Shown: positions 48,260 through 56,945 of the stretch, piece after piece
How positions within the stretch are numbered: position 1 is the stretch's first letter
How the letters are laid out: the number at the start of each line of letters is the position of its first letter
Assembly (NCBI GenBank): GCA_036768485.1
Contig: JAVLUZ010000401.1
Location: 744,001-808,000, forward strand
Origin: Mermis nigrescens
Lineage: Eukaryota > Nematoda > Enoplea > Mermithida > Mermithidae
Length of the DNA: 64,000 nt
Reading direction: 5' to 3'
Position numbers and translations under genes: made by a program
Notes under the pieces: generated by a model
The model's database searches: none
Told to the model about the DNA's origin: nothing
What the model saw: the letters and a program-made list of their open reading frames with translations, nothing else

Positions 48260-51200
48260 TTTAGTTTACTCTGCTTGATTTGTTAACAGTTTAAGGATAT
48301 GCGATGTTACTGAGAATGATTTCAAAAATTTTATGAATTTAATTAGTATATTATATCAAGGCCGCCGTGCCACCAGTTCTTGAATATACAAGACACAGCA
48401 ACACAAAATTACAAACACATGTGGGCGTTTTGTTTGAACAAGTAGGTTTGTAGAAATAAATGTCCAGCACATTCATCAGGAACCAACTTTTTGCCCACGT
48501 GCAGAAAACAGGCACTTTTGAGACTCCTCATTTTTGCGCCGCTCATGTCTGTTCATAAATGAATGTTGTATACATAAAAAATTTAAAAGCATGGAAAGAG
48601 CAAAATGGCGCAACAGAAGTCAATGTACGTACACTCTAGTCTCTCCCAAAATGAGAACTGATGAAGGCACACACATTTTACATTATTTTATAGAAAATAG
48701 AGGGCACTTCTGCTTTCAAAGACTAATACAAATAAATGCTCAAATGTGTGTTGACTACATACAGGTGCACAGGATGACCTATCTGGGATTAGCTAGTCTT
48801 GGTGCTTAAGCATAAAGCCTGTGGTAATCTACTGTTTCTGGTCAATTCTATTCAGTTTTGGAGAAAATCCTTAATTTTCACTAATTTTAACCATCATTTT
48901 ATCCGTTTTTTTCAGAAAATTTTTTGTCTCCACTCTGAGGGTCTAGAATCCTTAATTTAAGTTTTATTGAAAGTTAAAATAGTACTGCTCACCTCAACAA
49001 GTCATAATTTTAAAGAATAAAATTCTCATTATATTAGCAGACTAGTGTCTCAAAAATCGCTGTTGTCCAAAAAGCTGCAGGTCAGATTCATCTTGCTTTG
49101 GGAAAATAAAAGTACATACACCATGACTTCATGATTTACACACATTTTGCTATAAATACGCAATTTAGTATCAATGACATTGCGAATTCGCGAACATTCT
49201 CGCTTTCCATCTTCACCTCCCTGCAGCAGATACCTGGAAAAGGCCATGCAGGCTGCACAGTTCACACGCTTTTCATCCAATTTCCAGTTGGTATGCAAAC
49301 TAGCATTGGTCGCACCACGATGCTCTTAGCTGTTAAAAACCGTGAACCAAAGCAGCTTAGCAGAATTTGTGCAACTCTTTGCCGCACGTCGCACTTGCTC
49401 CACATTTTCCTGTGTTAGGTAGTTGCCTTCTGGTAAATATGAGAGCACAGTCACAAACGGGTCCGCCACTGCTGTCTGAATTTTATCAACAAATATTTAT
49501 TAGTCACTCGGATTTAAAGAATGCAGCCTGCATGTGGGCTTCTTTTATTTGCATACAATTTAGTTAATAGTTATGTACAATTCTGCATTAGATGGTATTT
49601 TCACTTTTAATTTTCTAAGTCACTTTTCAGTGCCTCTAAGTAGATACAACAACGTTATTCTCATTTAAGTTGAGTAATATGTACCTATATTTTGAGCATC
49701 AACAATTTATTTTAGCCGACTTAAACATCAAAAGGTTACTAATAGAAATGTAAACCTGAAAATCTAAAGTATTTTAGGTGCTTTCTGCTAGTTGGCCAGG
49801 TTATGGTAGCGCAGGGATGGTAAACAAATCATTGCTGAGTCAACTTTATATGTGCACAATCGGCCTTATGCCAACTTAATTCCTTGCTCGCATTGTCCCT
49901 ATTGCAGTATCTAATGTAATAGGCCCTGCGTCTTTCATGGCACAGGGATAAACGTCTTACAACACACATATTTACAAATAATAAATACTACATTGTATTT
50001 ACTACATCGTATTTTGAACTCATATTGATTTGACTTGATATTTCTTACAGAAAAAAGGCTTTCAAAATGGACACAATGCATTGGCCTTCATTTGCGTCAT
50101 CCATATAGTATTTACTCTGCTCCTATAGGAAACATTGTCATTTAGTACCATACAGGCTCTGCTAATTATTTGAGAACCGTATAGACCGTTCCTCTATCTC
50201 CCTTTGATTCTAATATGCAAAAAATATATGTACCACTTCATGGATAGCTGTTATTGGACTTTGAGCTCGCGGACTAATGGCATCTCGGATTGGACACATG
50301 AAGTGGCGCTCATCAGTATAGGACATAGGTTGTTGACAAGGCAGAGCAGCTTTATAGTGGAGCGTTGCATTCATAGTCTTGAACTCCTCCAAAATTTTCA
50401 GATTACCGTCAAGAATAGTTGTTGTAATGTCGTTATCTGTATATAATGTGGATTTTTACGCAGGATATGTTCTTTTTTCATTGTTTTACAGTAAAAGTTG
50501 TAAGTAGTCCTAGATTTTGCGAAATTTCTGAATTGTATTCTGTCTTCTAATGTCATGCATGGATCCGCTCAAAAAAAATTACATGTCTATCACTGTAGCA
50601 CCCAATTTTCCCTCTTTTTTATAGCCTTTTAGGTAAGAAAAAATTTTCCAAAAAGTTTTCAATATTAATGAATAGAGCATTTCAAGAAACGTTGAGAAAT
50701 TTGGGTTTCACGATCTATACCAACAAATTTGTCAAGATATAGATCAGTTGCTCTCATCCCTTGGCGCATCCTGGATTCAGGCTGCATTCATTGATGTTCA
50801 CCAAAATACAGGGCGCAGAAATAGAGGGCCCTGTTGTCAAATTGGGTGCCACAGAGAATAATGTGAATTTCCGGATGAGTTTATTCATTTTATATCATGT
50901 TTTTTTCAGAATTTTCCGGGCTTTGCGCCGCTTAAACTCAATCATAACATTTACTGTCTACCATAGTGCTTTAAAAATCATGCTGTTACGTGAAGCACTG
51001 GAACGTTTTAAAAAATTTAGGCAGAAAAGTACATAGCATTTTAATTGCAGTAACATAAAAGTCTGGTGCATTTGGCACGAAGGCCAAAAGTTGACACGAG
51101 AGCCGAAAAATGATTAAAGATTTTTTTTAGTCCTTAAAATAATTTCTCGAGTATTTTTTGGCGCCTGCGGCAGATTTTATGCACTAATTTTGGGCGGTTT

Positions 51201-51330
51201 TTGTGGAAAACTTTAGTTGTTGTTGTTGAAATACCTACCCACAATAGTTGTTGTTGAAATACCTACCTATTTGAAGCTTGTTTCATTAATGCATAGACAA
51301 TTATGTGTCTTTTTATGTTAGGGGAGCAGT
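48260..51330. other. No gene recognised
   Basis: AT-rich. The minus frame at 49,050-49,298 (Cys-containing) and the plus frame at 50,204-50,446 have no motif. A worn MITE-A interior may lie at 50,640-50,720. Confidence 0.35.
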
Positions 51331-51399
51331 GAATTTTGTATGAGAAAATGAGCCGCCAGTGAAAAACATCAGTTGAAATAAAGGTCGCTTAAGGTCTAA

Positions 51400-52640
51400 C
51401 CTGGACCTGAAATCAACCCTTTTTTCGACCGGTTGGTTTTTTATCGATTGAAAAAGAGGAACCAAAAAGACCTTTAGTAAATTTACGCTGAACATTTTCA
51501 AGACGATTTATATAATTTGCATAATATGGATTCTATACACAGGAACAACATACTCAAGCATGGGTCTTACATAAGTAGTATAGGCCCTAACTAAAATACC
51601 TTTATCACGAGAAAGCATAGCTTCATGCATTAGAAAACAATGAGAAACAGCTTCTTTGATTATGTGATTTAAATGTTCTTTACAATTGAGATTGTGGGAA
51701 ATATAAACACCCAGATCACAAATAGAACTAATATCATTTGGAATATTTATATTATATAAAGAATAAGGCTTTTTTGGATTATTTTTACCAAGATGCAAAA
51801 CTGCAGATTTTTCCGAAGCAACAGGAAATCGCCAATTTATAGATCAAATATATATATTGTCCAGATCTTCTTTTATTAAATGATAATCAGAAGATGGACC
51901 AAAGATTTTGACATCATCGGCGAAGAGGTAAATTTTACTGTATTTAATCAAGTTACATAAGTCATTTACATAAATTAAGAATTAAGTAGGACCATGGGGG
52001 ACACCACTGCCAACAGGCATGAAGTCAGAAAAAACTCCGTCAATAGAAACACACTGAAACCAACCATGTAAAAAAGAATTGAACCAATTAAAAAGTAGAC
52101 CTTTTATTTCATATTTAGAGAGCTTATATAAAAGCTTAGAAAAGGCAATTTCATCAAAAGCTTTTGAAAAGTCGATGTAAGCAACATCGACAGGAGTCCT
52201 ATTGCTGAAAGATACCATCCATCTGTGTTTGCATTTTTGATGTTGTGATTCACAAGACTTAGATTTCAGAAAACCAAATTGAGAAGAAGATAAGAGTCTA
52301 TTTGTTGTGAGAAAATCTATAATTTTTGAGTTTATCAAACTTTCCATGATTTTACTTGATGAGCAGCAAATAGAAATCGGTTTGTAATTACTCACTAAGG
52401 CTGTGACTCCTTTCTTGAAGACAGGATTTACATTGGCCTATTTCCATAAATTTGGGATAGTGCTAGTTAAAAAAGAAACACTAAATATACTTTCCAATGA
52501 CTCAGCAAGATAATTTGAAAGTTTTTTTAGGAAAAATTCACAGAGCCCATCAGGACCAACAGAAAAAGAACCTTTTATTTGATCTAAAACCAGTAGCACG
52601 TTCCGAGCATCAAAATGAATGGTCTGCAATGCAAAACCGG
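51400..52640 (-). mobile_element. LINE fragment: reverse transcriptase, 5'-truncated, broken
   Basis: Minus strand pieces in order: 52,629-52,438 with SVGPDGLCEFFLKKLS; 52,395-51,982 with NYKPISICCSSSKIME, LLSSSQFGFLKSKSC, VDVAYIDFSKAFD and PVGSGVPHGPT; the catalytic FADD near 51,910-51,925; 51,798-51,508 with DLGVYIS..L...EHLNHII and AYTTYVRPMLEY; then VQRKFTKGLF. This is the fingers/palm and C-terminal order of a CR1/Jockey-type non-LTR element. Stops and frame changes separate the pieces and no endonuclease is present, so it is dead. Confidence 0.85.
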
Positions 52641-53110
52641 ACCCAGCCTACTCTTAAAATATGAGCTAAGTCCGCCCTCTAGTTCTTTAAATATAGTGCT
52701 ATATGAGAAAGTGTAAGCCATTACTAGCATACTAGTAGTAAGGCGTGTTTCCCTAGGGTGCAACGTTATAACATAGCCTGTGTTATAGCATAGGCGTAGG
52801 GGGCGTGGCTTGCGCCCTGAGGTAAAGCCAGGGAGCAATGCTGTAGCATAGGCTGTGCTATAGCGTAGGGAGGGGTCGGGCGTGCCCGGACCTGCCTGGG
52901 GAGGGGGCCGCGTCCATCCCAGGGGGGCAGGGGTTCAGGGCCAGGGGAAGGGTAAATTTCGATGGGGGGAAATTTCCCAGGGGGAAATTTTTGAAGAGGC
53001 GTAACTCAAGAACCAGCAGTCGGATCGGGCTGAAATTTTAGGGGTAGGATGAACACCTTATTAGCAAACTATTATAGAAATTTTAGCGCGCAGACTACAG
53101 TACACCAAGT
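52641..53110. repeat. Two inverted 137-bp satellite monomers around a G-rich core
   Basis: Reverse monomer at 52,641-52,735 (CTAAGTCCGCCCTCTAGTTC..ATATAGTGCTATATGAGAAAGTGTAA) and a direct monomer at 52,990-53,110 (GTAACTCAAGAACCAGCAGTCGG..CTACAGTACACC). Between them lies a TATAGCATAGG-type stretch and a G-rich tract at 52,860-52,990. Confidence 0.6.
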
Positions 53111-53902
53111 TTTGTTCACACGGTCAAGGCGGAGGGGGCGGGGATTGCACCCTGGCTTTTCTGAGGGCGCAATGATGAAGTATAAGCAATAATAAAGTAT
53201 AGGCAATGATGAAGGATAGCTAATGATGAAAAATAGGGCAGGGGCGCAGTGCTGTAGCATAGGCTGTGTTGTAGCATAGGGAACATTCCCAGATTTGCCT
53301 AGACGAGCCCGGGCCTGCCCAAAATTTTTCCCCAGGGAATTCTCCATGCTAGGCTGAGTCACCGGCTTAGTGATGTAAAGTGTAAAGCGTTTGTTTACAT
53401 TTATTGTCTTTTTCAGGTGTAAACACGTGCCAAAATCAGCTGTGGCGATGCAGGTAAGACTTGCTGTAAGGTCAGGAGCCGTGTAGAGGCCAGCAAGCTT
53501 AGACTGCTTGAGTGCAGTTGACCAATACCTGACCATTTTTTACTTTACAAATTTTAAAATAATTATTATTTTTCCCTATTCTACTTACATTTATAAGCCT
53601 GTGAACAAATATTCAGTTATAGTCTAGGTCCACGGCCTACTGCATCTGCAATCATTCAGAGGGTAGACCGCCGATCTAGACTAGAAGTTCAATCCCCAAG
53701 TTCCAAGCCGTTTTTTCACTTTTTTAATCACTGAAAAACTTTTTACACTTATGTAATTACTGGCTCGGATCACGGTTCCATATAGTAGAAGAACCGCCGG
53801 GACATACATTATAAATATTAGCGTGTTATTGCACTATTAATGGGGTTTGAATTGTAGGAAACTGGAAGAATTGACCGAAATAACCAATCTTCCCCCTGAA
53901 AT
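53111..53902. other. Left flank of the Polinton; no gene recognised
   Basis: Includes a tRNA-like stretch at about 53,640-53,705 that does not fold properly. The left terminal inverted repeat of the Polinton should lie in or near here, but its partner is outside the window, so I cannot mark it. Confidence 0.4.
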
Positions 53903-53911
53903 CTATAAATA
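53903..53911 (+). promoter_or_regulatory. CTATAAATA box before gene 1
   Basis: Exact CTATAAATA. It lies only 15 bases before the first ATG of the open frame, but 60 bases before the ATG at 53,963, so it supports the later start. Confidence 0.6.
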
Positions 53912-53962
53912 CTAATAATGGTCTACTGTTTAACTACTCTTTCTAACTACTTTAAAGAGAAA

Positions 53963-54292
53963 ATGGAAGAAATCAGGGAAATCCAAAAGCGTCTTTTTCT
54001 GGATGAGGAGAAGAAGCCCTATGGCCGGTCCATCAAACCGGCCATAGAGCTATGTGGGAGGAACTTGGATCGGCCCATGTACTCCCTAATGATCCAGCTT
54101 TGCTATTTTTGTCAGAAAAATAGTTCTGAAAGGGACTTTTTCGAAACGAATTCTGGCAGGTGGTACTTGAACGTCCAAATGTGCCCCAGGTGCAGCGAGT
54201 TTAATAGAGCCATGCAGGAAGCGGGCAAAAGAGTGCTTAAGCGCTATTCTGATCAGCAGGCTGAGGAGGAGAAGGCCAAAACAGCTTACTAA
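53963..54292 (+). CDS. Polinton small CxxC protein, function unknown
   Basis: 109 residues from the ATG at 53,963 (context AAAATGG); the frame is open from 53,918 (124 residues). I prefer the later start because the TATA box at 53,903 would place transcription initiation after the first ATG. Two pairs, LCYFC and CPRC, about 24 residues apart, suggest a zinc ribbon or knuckle. Charged helical ends, no membrane segment. First gene of the element, followed after 60 bases by the 108-residue gene with its own TATA box. I know no named family; a DNA- or RNA-binding regulator is only a guess. Confidence 0.7.
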   Translation: MEEIREIQKRLFLDEEKKPYGRSIKPAIELCGRNLDRPMYSLMIQLCYFCQKNSSERDFFETNSGRWYLNVQMCPRCSEFNRAMQEAGKRVLKRYSDQQAEEEKAKTAY

Positions 54293-54294
54293 GT

Positions 54295-54303
54295 CTATAA
54301 ATA
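54295..54303 (+). promoter_or_regulatory. CTATAAATA box before gene 2
   Basis: Exact CTATAAATA starting just after the stop of gene 1, 58 bases before the ATG at 54,353. May drive both gene 2 and the integrase. Confidence 0.65.
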
Positions 54304-54352
54304 AGGGTGCGCGCTAGGTATATTATATAGCAGCTTCAAAATAAACGAAAGC

Positions 54353-54679
54353 ATGTCTTCACCCGGTGAACTAGCGTACCATCATTTTGTCCAAAAGCTT
54401 ATTGAAAAAGCTAACAATCGCTACTTGAGCGTCAGAAATGTTCAAAGCATAGGCTCCTGTTTCTGGGGTTACATGAGCGATGCGTTTAAAGAGGAACAGC
54501 GCAAAATTGATAAACGCGAAGCATTTTGGATTTTTGCATTGAGACTGAAAGCAGCCATTTTAAACAAAGATGTTGATTCTTTGTGCGGCTTGTATCTGGC
54601 TTTTGATCAAAATGGAAAGAACATGTGGGAAAACATGTATGATAACTGTATTTTGCAACAAGTAGATCGTTTGTTGTAA
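54353..54679 (+). CDS. Polinton 108-residue protein, function unknown
   Basis: Intact 108-codon frame (MSSPGELAYHHFVQ..), mixed charged and aromatic, probably all-helical, no cysteines in a metal pattern and no membrane segment. It has its own TATA box. It ends 15 bases before an 8-bp hairpin and 34 bases before the ribozyme that separates it from the integrase, so its mRNA 3' end may be made by ribozyme cleavage. No family recognised. Confidence 0.7.
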   Translation: MSSPGELAYHHFVQKLIEKANNRYLSVRNVQSIGSCFWGYMSDAFKEEQRKIDKREAFWIFALRLKAAILNKDVDSLCGLYLAFDQNGKNMWENMYDNCILQQVDRLL

Positions 54680-54694
54680 ATTTGCAGTAAAATG

Positions 54695-54713
54695 TGCGTT
54701 TTCTAAAAACGCA
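54695..54713 (+). ncRNA. 8-bp hairpin abutting the ribozyme
   Basis: TGCGTTTT (54,695-54,702) pairs perfectly with AAAACGCA (54,706-54,713), loop of three. Its last base is the base just 5' of the predicted ribozyme cleavage site, so the upstream RNA would end in a stem-loop. Confidence 0.7.
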
Positions 54714-54782
54714 GGCTCCCGTTGCTCTTAACCTCCACGTGGTGGGAGCCGGAAACGATCCGTTTGATCGGCCAATAAGAGC
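54714..54782 (+). ncRNA. HDV-like self-cleaving ribozyme candidate
   Basis: All helices of the HDV fold are present in the right order. P1 is 7 bp (54,714-54,720 with 54,744-54,750). P2 is 7 bp (54,724-54,730 with 54,776-54,782). P3 is 3 bp (54,731-54,733 with 54,741-54,743) closing the loop L3 TCCACGT. L3's CC can form P1.1 with GG at 54,751-54,752. P4 is 5 bp (54,756-54,760 with 54,766-54,770). J4/2 is GCCAA, matching the catalytic C-N-A-A pattern with C54,772 in the role of HDV C75. Every pair is Watson-Crick. Cleavage is expected 5' of G54,714. HDV itself has a G-U first pair; here it is G-C. Known relatives cap R2 and RTE retrotransposons; a Polinton location is unusual. It lies 31 bases before the integrase ATG. 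Confidence 0.85.
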
Positions 54783-54813
54783 ATAAATATTAAAAAATAA
54801 AATAAATGTAAAA

Positions 54814-55872
54814 ATGGATAAATTGTTGACAAAATTATATTACGACCCTCAAACTGGGTATACTGGGGCGAATCAACTTTTTGCTCGAGTAAAAAAGCTA
54901 CGTCCAGCTATAAAATTTGAAAAGGTAAAAGCATGGTTGGAAAAGCAGCCCACATACACACTACACAAACCTGCAAAGAAACAATATTCGCGTAATAAGG
55001 TAATTGTTAGCGGGGTTGATGAGCAGTGGCAAGCAGATTTGGTTGATCTGCAATTGTTAGCCGACCACAATCATAATTTTAAGTACCTACTCAATTGTAT
55101 TGACATTTTCTCAAAGTATGCATGGTCAGTGCCACTTAAATCAAAAACTGGTAAAGAAATTATCGCATCTTTTCAGAAAATTTTCAAATCGTCGGGCCGT
55201 AAACCATATAAACTGCAAACGGATCAGGGAACTGAGTTTACAAACAAGGAATTTCAGCAATTTTTGAAATCTCAATTTATTGACTTTTTCACGACAAAAA
55301 GCGAAATGAAAGCTAGTATTGTTGAGCGGTTTAATCGTACGCTTAAAGAACGCATGTGGCGATATTTCACTAAAAAGAATACATTTAAGTATATTGACAT
55401 TTTGCTCGATTTGCTTAAAAATTATAATAATTCTTTTCATAGGACCATTGGTACATCCCCTGCTAACGTTACCTATAAAAACGAAAGAGAAATTTTAAAC
55501 AAAGCATTCAGAATTGATAAACCGAACGTTGTTTTTAAATTTGATATTGGTGATAAAGTTCGTATAAGTAAAGTGAAACGCACATTCGAAAAAGGGTTCT
55601 GGCCCAACTGGACCGAAGAATATTTCATTGTTAAGGAGAGGTTTGCTCGCACACCACCCGTTTATACTCTCGAAGATCAAAAGGGGGAAAAATTAGAGGG
55701 TATTTTCTACGAAACCGAGTTGCAGAAAATTAATTCAAAATCAGATGATTTATTCGTGATTGAAAAAATTATAAAAATTCGTAAAAAAGGCAAGAAAACT
55801 GATTATTTGGTGCGCTGGAGAGGCTACCTGCCTAAATTTGACTCGTGGGTTTCTGATATTGTAAAGCTATAA
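54814..55872 (+). CDS. INT: Polinton integrase with C-terminal chromodomain
   Basis: Intact 352 residues. Retroviral-type DDE core: D75 in QWQADLVD, D137 in LQTDQGTEF, and E171 in IVERFNRTLKER (D-34-E spacing). An SH3-like region follows (FDIGDKVRISKVK) and a chromodomain at about 312-350 (VEKI-type start, then YLVRWRGYLPKFDSWV). It inserts the element into host DNA; the chromodomain may guide it to modified histones. The start is chosen for its AAAAATGG context and for the ribozyme just upstream. No exact CTATAAATA box precedes it, only GCATAAATA at 54,781. Its last codons overlap the TATA box of the next gene. Confidence 0.95.
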   Translation: MDKLLTKLYYDPQTGYTGANQLFARVKKLRPAIKFEKVKAWLEKQPTYTLHKPAKKQYSRNKVIVSGVDEQWQADLVDLQLLADHNHNFKYLLNCIDIFSKYAWSVPLKSKTGKEIIASFQKIFKSSGRKPYKLQTDQGTEFTNKEFQQFLKSQFIDFFTTKSEMKASIVERFNRTLKERMWRYFTKKNTFKYIDILLDLLKNYNNSFHRTIGTSPANVTYKNEREILNKAFRIDKPNVVFKFDIGDKVRISKVKRTFEKGFWPNWTEEYFIVKERFARTPPVYTLEDQKGEKLEGIFYETELQKINSKSDDLFVIEKIIKIRKKGKKTDYLVRWRGYLPKFDSWVSDIVKL

Positions 55873-55875
55873 ATA
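55867..55875 (+). promoter_or_regulatory. CTATAAATA box before the minor capsid gene
   Basis: Exact CTATAAATA that includes the integrase stop codon, 51 bases before the next ATG. Confidence 0.65.
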
Positions 55876-55917
55876 CCATTTCATATAGAACATAGAAAAA
55901 CTCAAAACTTTTGAACA

Positions 55918-56697
55918 ATGGATGATTTTGCAACAGGACCTAGTGATTTTTACATGTGGTTTGTTTCAAACGACAGCACATGCGTAGCACAGCAGTATGG
56001 GAGAGGTTATATTTTTGATTTGAAAAAACCGCTGGATTTTCCAAACGAGTGGGAGGTCGGCGTGAAGCAGATAATTATGAAAACCCCTTTTATGCATGAA
56101 AACGACATACGCTACCTCTCTCCGGACAACCCGGATGATAAAACGTTTTGTAATTTTTTTAGCTTTTTTAGTAATTGGTTTTCGAATACTTTGAGTCCAA
56201 GAGATTTGGTTCAACACGTAAACTCTGCTATTCCAGAAAGCATAAAGAAGGATTTTAGCTTAGATATTGATGAAGATAATTTTGCAGTTTTGAATATTAA
56301 AAACACTCGAGTAATGTTCAGTTCAGATTATCTTGCAGATGTGTTGGGATTTCAGCCCAACACGGCGTACCCCGAACTGTTCCCCACAAAAACAAGCAGG
56401 ATCAAAGGAGCGAGAAAAATTGATATTCCCAACCCAATATTTTGCATTGAAACTGATCTTACAGTACCTGTGCTATATGGTTCATATAATAAACAAATCA
56501 TTTGCATGGACATTTTTTCATCTACTTTGAGTGGTTTCGTAAACTATAAATATGAAAATGTATCGTACTATCGAATACTAAGAAGTTACGTTTCATCAAT
56601 CTTCATTTCACTAACAATAGACAACAAAAATATTATCAAGTATCTCTCCGATCCTCTTATAATCCAATTTCATTTTCGTAGATCATCCATTCTGTAA
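55918..56697 (+). CDS. Polinton minor capsid (penton-like) protein
   Basis: Intact 259 residues. Features shared with Polinton minor capsid proteins: an N-terminal FYMWFVSNDS..F.L.KPLDFPNEWEVGVKQI segment, a middle IKNTRVMFSSDYLADVLGF, and a C-terminal IQFHFRRS. In this family a single jelly-roll forms the pentons at the vertices of an icosahedral capsid. No membrane segment. Preceded by a TATA box and followed by the basic gene with a one-base overlap (TAATG). Assignment by pattern, not by search. Confidence 0.8.
   Translation: MDDFATGPSDFYMWFVSNDSTCVAQQYGRGYIFDLKKPLDFPNEWEVGVKQIIMKTPFMHENDIRYLSPDNPDDKTFCNFFSFFSNWFSNTLSPRDLVQHVNSAIPESIKKDFSLDIDEDNFAVLNIKNTRVMFSSDYLADVLGFQPNTAYPELFPTKTSRIKGARKIDIPNPIFCIETDLTVPVLYGSYNKQIICMDIFSSTLSGFVNYKYENVSYYRILRSYVSSIFISLTIDNKNIIKYLSDPLIIQFHFRRSSIL
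56544..56552 (+). promoter_or_regulatory. Possible CTATAAATA box inside the minor capsid gene
   Basis: Exact CTATAAATA, 153 bases before the basic-protein ATG. Because it lies in coding sequence it could be chance. Confidence 0.35.
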
Positions 56698-56945
56698 TGT
56701 CTTTTCAACCATTTGGGGTATCAAAGCAGCAGCAGCAGCAAGGAGCTGGTTTCGGCCAGTTTCTTGAATTGCCTGCTAAAAAACGTAAAAAGCGTACCGT
56801 TAAAAGTTTGGGGGTTGTGCCTGTAGGGGGTGGGCGGAAGAAGAAGTCTATAAATACTAAGAAAAAACGGGTTCATAAATCAAAAAAACCAAAACTTTGT
56901 CACTCTTACGCATTAAGAAATTCAAAATATGGTAAAAAGACATAG
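56697..56945 (+). CDS. Very basic small Polinton protein
   Basis: 82 residues, strongly Lys/Arg-rich (PAKKRKKRTVK, GGGRKKKS, KKKRVHKSKKPK), with a Gln run near the start. It overlaps the minor capsid stop by one base and the major capsid start by 17 bases. Position between the two capsid genes and composition suggest a DNA-condensing core or capsid-associated protein like small basic adenoviral core proteins; this is inference. Nuclear localisation is likely from the basic clusters. Confidence 0.7.
   Translation: MSFQPFGVSKQQQQQGAGFGQFLELPAKKRKKRTVKSLGVVPVGGGRKKKSINTKKKRVHKSKKPKLCHSYALRNSKYGKKT
56848..56856 (+). promoter_or_regulatory. CTATAAATA box before the major capsid gene
   Basis: Exact CTATAAATA within the basic-protein gene, 81 bases before the capsid ATG at 56,929. 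Confidence 0.55.

Noticed and set aside
53640..53705. tRNA-like stretch (CAGAGGGTAGACC.. then GTTCAATCCCC)
   Set aside because: Resembles A- and B-box sequences, but I could not form a D-stem, a 5-bp T-stem or a 7-bp acceptor stem. At most a decayed tRNA-derived sequence.
53918..53962. First ATG of gene 1
   Set aside because: Only 7 bases beyond the TATA box, so it would fall upstream of the transcription start; the ATG at 53,963 is preferred.
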